Shown here in pieces: positions 28,433 to 36,457 of a DNA stretch of 64,000 bases. The translations under genes and the position numbers were made by a program. This DNA is from Metabacillus idriensis (GTDB taxonomy: Bacteria > Bacillota > Bacilli > Bacillales > Bacillaceae). The stretch spans positions 558,001 through 622,000 of the forward strand of contig NZ_WKKF01000002.1 of assembly GCF_009674765.1 (NCBI RefSeq), in the 5' to 3' direction. Under the pieces are notes generated by a model, which had not been told where the DNA came from, did not search any database, and saw only the letters and a list, made by a program, of their open reading frames with translations. Within the stretch, counting starts at the first letter, position 1. Each line of letters starts with the position of its first letter.

Positions 28433-29638
28433 TTGAGGACAGTTGTTGAAACACTGAGAGATCAAATCATCTTGAACGCTGATGAGAATGAGAGGAAATA
28501 TCTTCAGATCAGCCACTCCATTCATGAAAACCCTGAGATCGGCAATGAGGAGTACTTTGCATCAAAGCTCCTCGCTGATCTTCTTCAATCAGAAGGCTTC
28601 AGCGTTGAACGCGGAGTCGCCGGACATAAAACGGCTTTTCTTGCCAGAAAAAAATCAGCCTCTAAGAATGGGCCGGTTATCGCGTTTTTAGCTGAATACG
28701 ACGCTTTGCCCGGACTTGGCCATGCATGCGGCCACAATATTATAGGGACAACGAGCGCGGCAGCAGCAATTGCACTGAGCAAAGTGATCGATGAAGCAGG
28801 GGGAGAAGTGGTGGTTCTCGGAACTCCGGCTGAAGAAGGGGGTCCAAACGGAAGTGCTAAGGGCAGCTTTGTCAAACAGGGCCTGCTTGAAGGAATTGAC
28901 GCTGCCTTAATGGTTCATCCGGCTAATGCCACAAGAATTACCGGGAATTCACTGGCTGTCGATCCTCTTGACTTTGAGTTTATCGGAAAGCCGGCACATG
29001 CAGCAGCTGCTCCTCATCATGGCATTAATGCCTTAGATGCAGTCATACAGCTTTTTAACGGCATCAATGCTTTGCGCCAGCATGTAACAGATGACGTGAA
29101 AATTCATGGGATTATCACACATGGCGGTGATGCGCCGAATATCGTGCCGGAATATGCAAAAGCACGCTTTTATATCAGGGCAGCTGCCCGAAAAACATGC
29201 AGTGAAGCGACTGCACGCGTAAAAGCTGTTGCAGAAGGGGCGGCACTTGCAACAGGTGCAAAGCTGAACGTCATCGCCTTTCAGAATGAAGTCGATAACC
29301 TGGTTTTAAACCGCACATTTGATGCTGTTTTTAAGCAGGAGCTTGAAAGTTTGGGAGAGCATGTTGAAACGGGTGAACGGGACGGGTTAGGATCAACGGA
29401 CGCGGGCAATATCAGCCAGGTTGTTCCCACGATACATCCTTATATTAAAATCGGTCCTGACAGCTTAATTGGACATACGGATGAATTCAGAGAAGCTGCT
29501 AAATCTGAGCGCGGGGATGAAGCCTTGATACTGGGGGCAAAGGGTCTTGCGCTGACGGCATTAAGACTTCTGACTGATGAAAACGTGTTGAATGATATAA
29601 AGGAAGAGTTTAAGGAACGCAAAAAATTAGAGGAATAG
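28433..29638 (+). CDS. M20-family amidohydrolase downstream of metNIQ
   Basis: 401 aa, TTG start with AAGGAGGG. Zn-dependent M20D/aminoacylase-type fold: HENPEIGNEE, AEYDALPGLGHACGHN (metal ligands), GTPAEEGG, MVHPANAT, GKPAHAAAAPHHG (dimerisation lid) and GSTDAGN near the C-terminus. Resembles AbgB/SndB-like amide hydrolases. The 20-bp gap after metQ and a terminator only after this gene indicate co-transcription with the methionine transporter, so an N-acyl-methionine or methionine-containing amide is a reasonable substrate guess; not shown. Confidence 0.85.
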   Translation: MRTVVETLRDQIILNADENERKYLQISHSIHENPEIGNEEYFASKLLADLLQSEGFSVERGVAGHKTAFLARKKSASKNGPVIAFLAEYDALPGLGHACGHNIIGTTSAAAAIALSKVIDEAGGEVVVLGTPAEEGGPNGSAKGSFVKQGLLEGIDAALMVHPANATRITGNSLAVDPLDFEFIGKPAHAAAAPHHGINALDAVIQLFNGINALRQHVTDDVKIHGIITHGGDAPNIVPEYAKARFYIRAAARKTCSEATARVKAVAEGAALATGAKLNVIAFQNEVDNLVLNRTFDAVFKQELESLGEHVETGERDGLGSTDAGNISQVVPTIHPYIKIGPDSLIGHTDEFREAAKSERGDEALILGAKGLALTALRLLTDENVLNDIKEEFKERKKLEE

Positions 29639-29645
29639 AATCGAA

Positions 29646-29674
29646 AGAACCCATCAAAACGATGGGTTCTATTT
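29646..29674. terminator. Bidirectional terminator between convergent genes
   Basis: AGAACCCATC / GATGGGTTCT, 5-nt loop. T-rich on the plus side (ATTTCTTATT); it overlaps the 3' end of the minus-strand SDR gene. Confidence 0.75.
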
Positions 29675-30523
29675 CTTATTGGGCAGAAGTTTTGCAATAA
29701 TAATCGCTTCCCAAACGCTCCACGGCAGAACTCTTTTTAAGAAAAGAGACATTCGAACCCCTTTCCCGACTGTATATCTCAATTTAACACCCGTCTTTTT
29801 TTCACATATTTTTACTAGGAGTTCAACAACTTCGGCTGGATTTCCAAGCTTTTCTCTTCCACGTTCAAGTTCATTTTCTATTCCAGTCATATATGGGTAA
29901 TAGGGAGAACTTGCTTCCATTGAAACAGGCGAAACTTTCTTGCCAGTTGTCCAAATCTTTGTAGAAAAAGACCCGGGCTCAACCAAAATGACATCAATTC
30001 CGAACGGCTTTACTTCTAGCCGAAGGCTTTCACTGAAGCCTTCAAGTGCATGCTTTGACGAAACATACGGAGACAATCCCGGAAAGCCGATCAATCCGCT
30101 GATGCTGCTCATATTAATAATCTTGCCGCTTCGCTGTGACCGCATAAAAGGCAGGACAGCCTGTGTAACGGCAATGACACCAAAAAAATTTGTTTCAAAT
30201 TGTTCCCTGTACTCATCTACTGTAATTTCTTCGCCGAAGCCTCCAAATGCATATCCAGCGTTATTAATAAGAATGTCTATTTTGCCTCTTTCATTCAAAA
30301 AATGGGTAAGCGCATGAATGGATTCAGCGGACGTGACATCAAGCTTAAGCAGAGTCACACGGTCGCGCAAGCCATCATCCTCAATCGATTTCATCAGCAA
30401 ATCCTTCTTTCCTATGTTCCTCATTGTTGCAATCACATCATATCCGGCCTTTGCAAGTCTATGTGCGGCAAGCATGCCAAATCCGCTTGAAGCCCCGGTG
30501 ATAAGCACGGTCTTTTTGGGCAT
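29669..30523 (-). CDS. Short-chain dehydrogenase/reductase
   Basis: Classical SDR oxidoreductase, 284 aa: NAD(P)-binding TGASSGFG (residues about 9-16), NNAG, catalytic Ser in MSSISG and YVSSK (Tyr-x3-Lys). The extended C-terminus (MSLFLKRVLPWSVWEAI) is amphipathic/hydrophobic and may associate with membrane. Resembles the YusZ-type SDRs of Bacillus. Substrate unknown. Convergent with the M20 gene. Confidence 0.88.
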   Translation of the reverse strand: MPKKTVLITGASSGFGMLAAHRLAKAGYDVIATMRNIGKKDLLMKSIEDDGLRDRVTLLKLDVTSAESIHALTHFLNERGKIDILINNAGYAFGGFGEEITVDEYREQFETNFFGVIAVTQAVLPFMRSQRSGKIINMSSISGLIGFPGLSPYVSSKHALEGFSESLRLEVKPFGIDVILVEPGSFSTKIWTTGKKVSPVSMEASSPYYPYMTGIENELERGREKLGNPAEVVELLVKICEKKTGVKLRYTVGKGVRMSLFLKRVLPWSVWEAIIIAKLLPNKK

Positions 30524-30678
30524 CCTTTTCTCCTCCGTATCTTATATTCTTTCCTTTATTATAGATGCTTTCATCGAAAAGCGGGCGTAAGAGATTACTA
30601 GATTCAAGGTGAATCTTTCGTATAATTATCAGAATTATTATAAAATTTAAGTGCAGACATGCAGAAAGGAATGATGAT

Positions 30679-31575
30679 ATGGAACGGCGTGCTTTCGGTA
30701 AAACAGATATGAAGGTAAGTGTTCTCGGTTTTGGAGCAGCAGAAATAGGCTTTTCAGAAGCAACGCCTGAAACAGTCGACCGTCTGCTTGGCACCGCTCT
30801 TGATGCAGGTTTGAATGTCATAGATACGGCAGAATGCTACAACATCAGCGAAGAATTAATCGGCAGCACCATGTCTCATAGAAGAGACGATTATTATTTG
30901 TTTACAAAATGCGGTCATACATCGGGTTTAGACGGTGATGACTGGGATCCGGCCATGCTTGAACAATCGATTGACCGCAGCTTGAAAAGGCTGAAAACGG
31001 ACTGTGTGGATACCATTCATCTCCATAGCTGTTCTGAGGAAGTCCTGCGCAAAGGGGATGTTATTGATGTTTTAAGGCGGGCAAAGGAAAAAGGCAAAAC
31101 CCGGTACATTGGCTACAGCGGAGATCATACAGATGCCCTTTACGCCATAAAAACCGGGGCGTTTGATACATTTGAAACGTCTGTAAGTATAGCGGATCAG
31201 GAAGCGATTGATCTCACAATTCCAGAGGCTTTGAAACGGGAAATGGGCATCATTGCAAAACGGCCGATTGCCAATGTCGCCTGGAACTATCAAGAGAAGC
31301 CTGAGAATGGCTACTATCAGGAATATTGGGAGAGGTTTCATAAGCTGGAATATAGCTTTCTAGAGGGGAACCTGACAGAAGCTGTTGAAAAAGCTCTTCG
31401 TTTCACTCTGACCGTTCCCGGTGTCCATACGGCCATCGTCGGGACAGCAAAGCCAGACAGGTGGACCCAGAATGCCAAACTCGCAGGCAAGGGAAACCTT
31501 ACTGAAAAAGAGTACAAAGAAATAAGGTCTCTCTTCCAAAAAGCAGCCCAATCTGATTGGATTGGACAAGTTTAG
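30679..31575 (+). CDS. Aldo/keto reductase
   Basis: 298-aa NAD(P)H-dependent (alpha/beta)8-barrel oxidoreductase. Catalytic tetrad residues are visible: Asp in VIDTAECY, Tyr in the same motif, Lys in FTKCG and His in IHLHS. C-terminal cofactor site PGVHTAIVGTAKPD. AAAGGAATG ribosome binding site. Substrate unknown; monocistronic, with a terminator. Confidence 0.87.
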   Translation: MERRAFGKTDMKVSVLGFGAAEIGFSEATPETVDRLLGTALDAGLNVIDTAECYNISEELIGSTMSHRRDDYYLFTKCGHTSGLDGDDWDPAMLEQSIDRSLKRLKTDCVDTIHLHSCSEEVLRKGDVIDVLRRAKEKGKTRYIGYSGDHTDALYAIKTGAFDTFETSVSIADQEAIDLTIPEALKREMGIIAKRPIANVAWNYQEKPENGYYQEYWERFHKLEYSFLEGNLTEAVEKALRFTLTVPGVHTAIVGTAKPDRWTQNAKLAGKGNLTEKEYKEIRSLFQKAAQSDWIGQV

Positions 31576-31590
31576 TGAATTTCGTTAAAA

Positions 31591-31624
31591 AATTCAGTCT
31601 GAAAAAGACTGAATTTTTTTTATT
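31591..31624 (+). terminator. Intrinsic terminator of the aldo/keto reductase gene
   Basis: AATTCAGTCT / AGACTGAATT, 5-nt loop, eight T. Confidence 0.93.
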
Positions 31625-31687
31625 TAAGTGAGAGAATGAAGATAAATAGACGTCTAATTAAGTAAAGAGTTCAAACGGGGTGGGTAA

Positions 31688-32194
31688 ATGAACGAACATC
31701 ACAGGGAAATCGAGCGGATGTTTAAGCTGTTCGGGGATGATCTTTATCACTTTCTTGTTTATTACAAAGGATCTCATGATGTGGAGGATGATGTCCAGGA
31801 AGTGTTCTTCAGGGCTTTAAAAAGCGAGTTTCGCGGTGATTCTCATCCGAAAACATGGCTGATCGGCATTGCAAGAAGACTTGTCATCGATCAGCGCCGG
31901 AAGAAACGGTTTCTTTCTTGGCTGCCAAAACCCGAGCAGCCAAAAAGCCCCGATGATATCCTGATGGAACATGAAAACATAATGGAAGCCTACAGAGCAA
32001 TTAATGAACTGAAAGAAGAATATAGAGATGTTGTCATGCTGAGAGTCATCTCCGAGCTTTCCGTTGAAGAAACGTCAGATGTGCTGGGCTGGACAAGGGA
32101 AAAAGTCAGCAGAACCTATTACCGGGCATTGAAGAAACTAAATCAGAACGGGCAAGAGGCTATTAAAGAAGGAGGGGCTGAACTTGAGTCCTGA
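31688..32194 (+). CDS. ECF-type RNA polymerase sigma factor
   Basis: 168 aa with region 2 (DLYHFLVYYKGSHDVEDDVQEVFFRAL, KTWLIGIARRLVIDQRR) and region 4 (EEYRDVVMLRVISELSVEETSDVLGW, REKVSRTYYRALKKL). Closest in style to SigV/SigW/SigX-type ECF factors of Bacillus; the group is not resolved. It overlaps the next gene by 11 bp, a single-pass membrane protein that is the probable anti-sigma factor. A CGTC at 31651-31654 could be the -10 of an autoregulated ECF promoter, but no convincing -35 is present. Confidence 0.88.
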   Translation: MNEHHREIERMFKLFGDDLYHFLVYYKGSHDVEDDVQEVFFRALKSEFRGDSHPKTWLIGIARRLVIDQRRKKRFLSWLPKPEQPKSPDDILMEHENIMEAYRAINELKEEYRDVVMLRVISELSVEETSDVLGWTREKVSRTYYRALKKLNQNGQEAIKEGGAELES

Positions 32195-32747
32195 AAATCT
32201 GCAGTTTCCGAAAAAAACATTGTCGCCGGGACAGCGTGAGAGAATCAGAAAGGCTCTCTCCGAGAAACGGCCAGGAGTTTCCCTTGCCGTGATGCACAGA
32301 GTATTTCAGCTGTCAGTCACATTGGTCCTTTTAATCGGAGTTGGCATCTTTTCTCTCTTTTTTGTAAGTGGTGAAAAAGGGGAGGATGCACGAAATGGGG
32401 GACCGAACTACAGCATACAGCTACCTGATGGAATTGAAGCAGAGAGAAGCGGAAAAACACTGATTTTTAAACAAGGTGAAAGGACAGTAGGAGGAGCAGC
32501 TCCAATTAAATCTGAAGAAAAGCAAAGCCTTGAAAACGGGCCAGGAATTTTTGAAAGAAAAGAAATAAATGACTTAATGTATCCTGCTGAAAGAATACTC
32601 CAGCATGTAAAAACAATGACTGCCACGCAAACCTATCACTACTTCGTTCAGACAGATGAAAAAACTTGGGTAAGAGTTTACTTCCATACACCTTACGTTA
32701 CAGAAGAACAAGCTGCGGAAGCTATGCGAACATTTTCAATTGAGTAA
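32184..32747 (+). CDS. Probable membrane-bound anti-sigma factor
   Basis: 187 aa, TTG start with GGAGG, translationally coupled to the ECF sigma gene. Cytoplasmic N-terminus about residues 1-37 (basic, helical), one TM about 38-60 (VTLVLLIGVGIFSLFFV), extracytoplasmic C-terminal domain about 60-187. The HxxxCxxC zinc anti-sigma motif is absent, so it belongs to another class. Assignment as anti-sigma rests on operon position and topology. Confidence 0.75.
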   Translation: MSPENLQFPKKTLSPGQRERIRKALSEKRPGVSLAVMHRVFQLSVTLVLLIGVGIFSLFFVSGEKGEDARNGGPNYSIQLPDGIEAERSGKTLIFKQGERTVGGAAPIKSEEKQSLENGPGIFERKEINDLMYPAERILQHVKTMTATQTYHYFVQTDEKTWVRVYFHTPYVTEEQAAEAMRTFSIE

Positions 32748-32751
32748 GCTG

Positions 32752-32780
32752 AAGTCAAGAAAAGTTGACTTTGTTTTTTC
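32752..32780 (+). terminator. Intrinsic terminator of the ECF operon
   Basis: AAGTCAA / TTGACTT, 6-nt loop, TGTTTTTTC tail. Confidence 0.8.
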
Positions 32781-32824
32781 TTCATATTAGAAGTCTGCTG
32801 ATTTCTCATCTTAAAGCATAATTC

Positions 32825-32855
32825 AAAAAGAGGGTGAACATTCACCCTCTTTTTT
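32825..32855. terminator. Bidirectional terminator (ECF operon / efflux operon)
   Basis: AAAAAGAGGGTGAA / TTCACCCTCTTTTT, near-perfect long stem with T tracts on both strands, 7 bp from the EamA stop codon. Confidence 0.88.
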
Positions 32856-32861
32856 CTGTCA

Positions 32862-33767
32862 CTAAGAAATGCTTTCCTTCTCCGGCTGCTTATTTTTTAA
32901 AAAATGATAAAGCTGAGGTGTGACAATTCCAACAAGAATCATGCCGATGCCGGCTGTTTGTAAAAGTGTAACTTGCTCTTTTAAGATAAGTACAGAGCAG
33001 AGAATGGCCGTCGGCAGTTCAGCCGCTCCTAAAATCGTTGCAATGCCTGAACCAATCTTAGGCGTTCCAATTGAAAACAATACAACGGGTATAAATACAC
33101 CAAAAAAGCCCAGCAGCAATGCGTATATCCATAATCCTGACTGCATGGAGCCATTAGTCAGAAAATCAGGTGAAAAGACGATTAATAAAAAGAGTGCAGC
33201 ACCCAATGACATAAACAAACTCCGGTTTAAAGACGGCAATTCGGCAGCCACTCTTCCGCTTGCAAAAATGAACAGTGAGAAGGAAACAGCCGATAATAGT
33301 CCCCAGATAATTCCGGGATCACTGACGCTAAAAGCATTATGGCCAAAGATGTTTCCCGAAAGAATTGTGCCTATTAAAAGAATGCCTGCAGCAAGCACCT
33401 TATCAGGACCCGGCAGCTTTTTCACAGCGATTGCCTCAATGACAATCCCAATCCAAGTAAATTGAAACAAAAGGATAATGGCAATAGATGCGGGAACCGT
33501 CTCAAGAGATTTTCCGTAAAGAATACCAGTCAAACTGGTAGTGGTTCCTGTAATCATTAAGACAAGCGCCTGCTTTAAAGAAACTTTTTTTCTTGAGAAA
33601 AGGGTCACACAGATCAAAAACATGAAAAAACCGAACAGGTATTGGCTTCCAATCACTTCGTTCACTGTAAATCCGTGCATGTAGGCAATTTTAATGATGG
33701 TAGAAATAACGCCGTAGCTGCATGCGCCGACCAGAACAAGAAATGAATATTTAACTAAATGGCTCAC
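32862..33767 (-). CDS. EamA/DMT-family transporter
   Basis: 301 aa with ten predicted TM helices in two five-helix EamA repeats (second repeat from about residue 155). Drug/metabolite transporter superfamily, usually metabolite export. Last gene of a minus-strand operon behind a TetR regulator and two SMR subunits, so it may export the same class of compound. Substrate unknown. Confidence 0.85.
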   Translation of the reverse strand: MSHLVKYSFLVLVGACSYGVISTIIKIAYMHGFTVNEVIGSQYLFGFFMFLICVTLFSRKKVSLKQALVLMITGTTTSLTGILYGKSLETVPASIAIILLFQFTWIGIVIEAIAVKKLPGPDKVLAAGILLIGTILSGNIFGHNAFSVSDPGIIWGLLSAVSFSLFIFASGRVAAELPSLNRSLFMSLGAALFLLIVFSPDFLTNGSMQSGLWIYALLLGFFGVFIPVVLFSIGTPKIGSGIATILGAAELPTAILCSVLILKEQVTLLQTAGIGMILVGIVTPQLYHFLKNKQPEKESIS

Positions 33768-33779
33768 AATGAAAACTCC

Positions 33780-34094
33780 TTATGAAACAAGCTTCAATCC
33801 AACTGTAGCTGAGATGATCATGCTGATAAAAAGAATTCTTTTCCAGCTGCTTGAATCTCCGTAAAATAAAATGCCCACAAGTGCGCTGCCTGCAGATCCG
33901 ATTCCTGTCCAAACAGAATATGCCGTTCCAAGCGATATGGTTTGCAGAGATTGATTTAATAGAAGAAAGCTGAATGAAAAGCCTGCAATCATGATCAGCA
34001 AGGGAACAGTTCCTTTAGAATCTTTCATTTTGTTGATTCCTATGACTCCGACAACTTCAAATAGGCCTGCTGCTATCAGTAAAATCCAGTCCAT
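33780..34094 (-). CDS. SMR-family efflux subunit (YkkD-like)
   Basis: 104 aa, four TM helices, small multidrug resistance family. GTAYSVWTGIGSAGSALVGI is the family signature and resembles YkkD of B. subtilis more than its partner. Its start codon overlaps the stop of the other SMR gene (TAATG), as expected for paired SMR subunits forming a heterodimer. Likely exports cationic compounds; guanidine-related substrates are known for some SMRs but there is no guanidine riboswitch here. Confidence 0.85.
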   Translation of the reverse strand: MDWILLIAAGLFEVVGVIGINKMKDSKGTVPLLIMIAGFSFSFLLLNQSLQTISLGTAYSVWTGIGSAGSALVGILFYGDSSSWKRILFISMIISATVGLKLVS

Positions 34095-34432
34095 TAGTTC
34101 GCAGCCTCCTCTTTTTTATCATCAGACATTGTTTTTAATCCAATGACACCGCCAACTAAGACGATGATTAACAGAATTTTGATAAGCTGAAATGGCTCGT
34201 TAAAAAAGAGAATTTCTGAAATAACGGTTCCAGCAGCGCCAAGTCCTGTAAAGACTGCGTAAACTGTACTCACCGGCAGTCTTTTAGTTGCGCCGATCAG
34301 CAAATAAAAACTGACACATATCGTAATAATGGTAATAAGCCACTCATACCAGATGTCTGAGTATTTTAATCCCGCCACCCAGATCACTTCAATGAATCCG
34401 GCTAAAAAAACGTTTATCCAGTCACGATTCAT
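34094..34432 (-). CDS. SMR-family efflux subunit (YkkC-like)
   Basis: 112 aa, four TM helices. The conserved TM1 Glu is in GFIEVIWVAGLKYSD and the signature is STVYAVFTGLGAAGTV, similar to remembered YkkC. It has an acidic/basic cytoplasmic tail (DDKKEEAAN). Start overlaps the tetR stop by 4 bp and the next SMR gene follows with 1-bp overlap; a co-translated SMR pair. Confidence 0.85.
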   Translation of the reverse strand: MNRDWINVFLAGFIEVIWVAGLKYSDIWYEWLITIITICVSFYLLIGATKRLPVSTVYAVFTGLGAAGTVISEILFFNEPFQLIKILLIIVLVGGVIGLKTMSDDKKEEAAN

Positions 34433-35010
34433 GATGTTCTTCCTTTCTGAGAGATAATCCCGTTCCAGTAAACGCTAAAACACCCATCTAATCTCTTTTT
34501 AAATCGTTCTGCGCCGCCGTAAAGAATTTCAACCAGAACTGCATCAACCAGTCCCATATAGGCTATCACTGCATCTGATTGATTTATTGATATAGCTTTT
34601 TGATCATTGAATATGGCTGTAAGCAGCTCTTCAAAAGTATCCAAATAGGTGTACACTTTCTTCATCACTTCATCGTAGAGATGAACTGGCGGCAAAAAAC
34701 TGATCTTGAGCATGAACTTTGTTTTATCGTCTTTTTCATAGCGGCTGATATATTCTGACAGATAATGATAAAGCGCTTCTTTTAAGGAAACGGAATTAGA
34801 GAAGACGAAGTAGTTTTTTATATACTCAATTTCGTTTTCCTGCACCTCAGTCATGACAGTAAGAAAAAGTTCATCCTTGCTTTTGAAATGAGTATAGATG
34901 GATTGTTTTTTGATGCCGACTTCATTTGCGATCGCTGCTAAAGATGCACCCTCATATCCATGTGCTGCAAAATTGCGTATAGCAGCTTCTTTAATTTGAT
35001 CTGATGTCAT
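34429..35010 (-). CDS. TetR-family repressor of the efflux operon
   Basis: 193 aa from ATG 35010, which is preceded by AGGAAGGTG; the frame's first ATG at 35040 lies in the operator. N-terminal TetR HTH: QIKEAAIRNFAAHGYEGASLAAIA with NEVGIKKQSIYTHFKSKDEL. The C-terminal ligand domain is not diagnostic. First gene of the operon with the two SMR and the EamA genes, and very probably autoregulates through the palindrome between promoter and start. Confidence 0.9.
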   Translation of the reverse strand: MTSDQIKEAAIRNFAAHGYEGASLAAIANEVGIKKQSIYTHFKSKDELFLTVMTEVQENEIEYIKNYFVFSNSVSLKEALYHYLSEYISRYEKDDKTKFMLKISFLPPVHLYDEVMKKVYTYLDTFEELLTAIFNDQKAISINQSDAVIAYMGLVDAVLVEILYGGAERFKKRLDGCFSVYWNGIISQKGRTS

Positions 35011-35022
35011 TTTTTCACCTTC

Positions 35023-35068
35023 CTGACGTTCGTCAGTCAATTATAATTCCGGAGATTATGAAAGTCAA
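35023..35068 (-). promoter_or_regulatory. Promoter and TetR operator of the efflux operon
   Basis: Minus strand TTGACT (35068-35063), 17 bp, TATAAT (35045-35040). Directly downstream CTGACG-AA-CGTCAG (35036-35023), a perfect 14-bp palindrome over the expected start point: the classic position for TetR-type repression. Confidence 0.82.
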
Positions 35069-35189
35069 ATGCAAGAATATACGGCCATTTCTATATCTTG
35101 ACATTGTCACGCTTTATTCCTTCCTGTTATGCTTGTATATGGATTGAATATAGAATAATAATCTACAACTATACAGGAGATTTTTTAAA

Positions 35190-36368
35190 ATGATTAAAGC
35201 CTCTTTGATCCTTACAGGATGCATGTTTTTATCAGCATTATTTTCATTTAAAGCGTTTGCTGAAGAACTCCCTTTAAAAGAACCAGATATACAAAGTGAA
35301 TCGGCAGTATTGATTGATGCTGCATCAGGTCAGATTCTCTATTCAAAAGACAGTGATGCGGTCATGTACCCTGCAAGTGTAACGAAGATGGCTACAGCTA
35401 TCTATGCGATTGAAAATGGGAATATGGAAGATATTGTGACGGTCAGCAAAAATGCCAGAAGTGTTGATGGAACAAGGGTTTACCTTGAAGAAGGAGAGCA
35501 GGTTCCCATGAAAAAGCTCATCCAGGGCTTGATGATCAATTCAGGAAATGATGCAGGTGTGGCGATTGCTGAACATATCAGCGGTGATACTGAGGCCTTT
35601 TCTGCAGATATGACAGCATTTTTAAAGTCAAAAGCAGGGCTTCGGAACACCAATTTCACCAACCCGCACGGCCTGTTTGATCCTGAACATGTAACGACTG
35701 CTGAAGATCTTGCAAAACTGACTCAGTACGCTTCAAAAAATGATATATTTAGAGAGATTTTTTCAACAGAAGAATTGAAGTGGGACGGGGAAACATGGGA
35801 TACAACGCTTCATAACCATCACAAGCTTCTTAAAGTAACACCGTATGAGGGTATGATTGGCGGAAAGAACGGTTATGTAAGCCAATCAGGCTTTACTTTA
35901 TCCACTCTTGCTGAAAGAGAGAATATCAGTCTGATTGCTATTGTACTGAATGCTAAAACGGACCATATGTCATATAAAGATACCGTGAAATTAATGGATT
36001 TTGGCTTTAATCATTTCACATCTGAATTTATTTCAGAAGGTACAGCCTTTAAAGATCAGAGCGGGCAAAAGTTTACACTGAATGAACCTCTTTATTATGC
36101 TAAAAAAATTAATGAAAGCATCTCAACAGATGTCGATTTAGATGGACTGCTTGCTGTAGAAGGAGAAGATGGCAGAGAGCTCGCCACTCATAAATTAAAA
36201 CCTGAAACAGCAGATGCCGGGAACGTGATGAAACAAGCGGTTCCAGATGTAAAACCATCGCTTGGTCAAAGCATGCTGCATGATCACCTGAAATTTATTG
36301 TTATGGCTTCATTTGCTGTTGTTTTGCTGCTTGTCGGCTATTTCTTCAGACAAGTAAGAAGATCATAA
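35190..36368 (+). CDS. D-alanyl-D-alanine carboxypeptidase (S11 family, low-molecular-weight PBP)
   Basis: 392 aa. Signal peptide about residues 1-24 (FKAFA-EE), penicillin-binding domain with SxxK (Ser63-Lys66, SVTK), SGN (118-120) and KNG (226-228) where most family members have KTG, a beta-rich domain about 270-330, and a C-terminal TM (about 368-386) followed by basic RQVRRS that would anchor it to the outer membrane face. Trims the terminal D-Ala of peptidoglycan pentapeptides. DacA/DacF-like; paralogue not resolved. Monocistronic. Confidence 0.9.
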   Translation: MIKASLILTGCMFLSALFSFKAFAEELPLKEPDIQSESAVLIDAASGQILYSKDSDAVMYPASVTKMATAIYAIENGNMEDIVTVSKNARSVDGTRVYLEEGEQVPMKKLIQGLMINSGNDAGVAIAEHISGDTEAFSADMTAFLKSKAGLRNTNFTNPHGLFDPEHVTTAEDLAKLTQYASKNDIFREIFSTEELKWDGETWDTTLHNHHKLLKVTPYEGMIGGKNGYVSQSGFTLSTLAERENISLIAIVLNAKTDHMSYKDTVKLMDFGFNHFTSEFISEGTAFKDQSGQKFTLNEPLYYAKKINESISTDVDLDGLLAVEGEDGRELATHKLKPETADAGNVMKQAVPDVKPSLGQSMLHDHLKFIVMASFAVVLLLVGYFFRQVRRS

Positions 36369-36407
36369 AAAAATCCTTTCTCCACTAATCGGAGGAAGGA
36401 TTTTTTT
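36367..36407. terminator. Bidirectional terminator
   Basis: AAATCCTTTCTCC / GGAGGAAGGATTT (one G-U), 7-nt loop, T7 on the plus side and A/T tract on the other. 50 bp from the minus-strand permease stop. Confidence 0.85.
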
Positions 36408-36457
36408 ATGAAAGAGTATGGGCTCGCTCAGAAAGGAATTGCAAGGCGCTTCCGCTT

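Noticed and set aside
32920-33465. 181-codon plus-strand frame over the EamA gene
   Set aside because: Shadow of a transmembrane gene read in reverse; no start signal and no recognisable fold.
33780-35068. Guanidine (ykkC) riboswitch before the SMR genes
   Set aside because: The leader between promoter and tetR is only about 30 nt and holds just the palindromic operator; no room for the aptamer.
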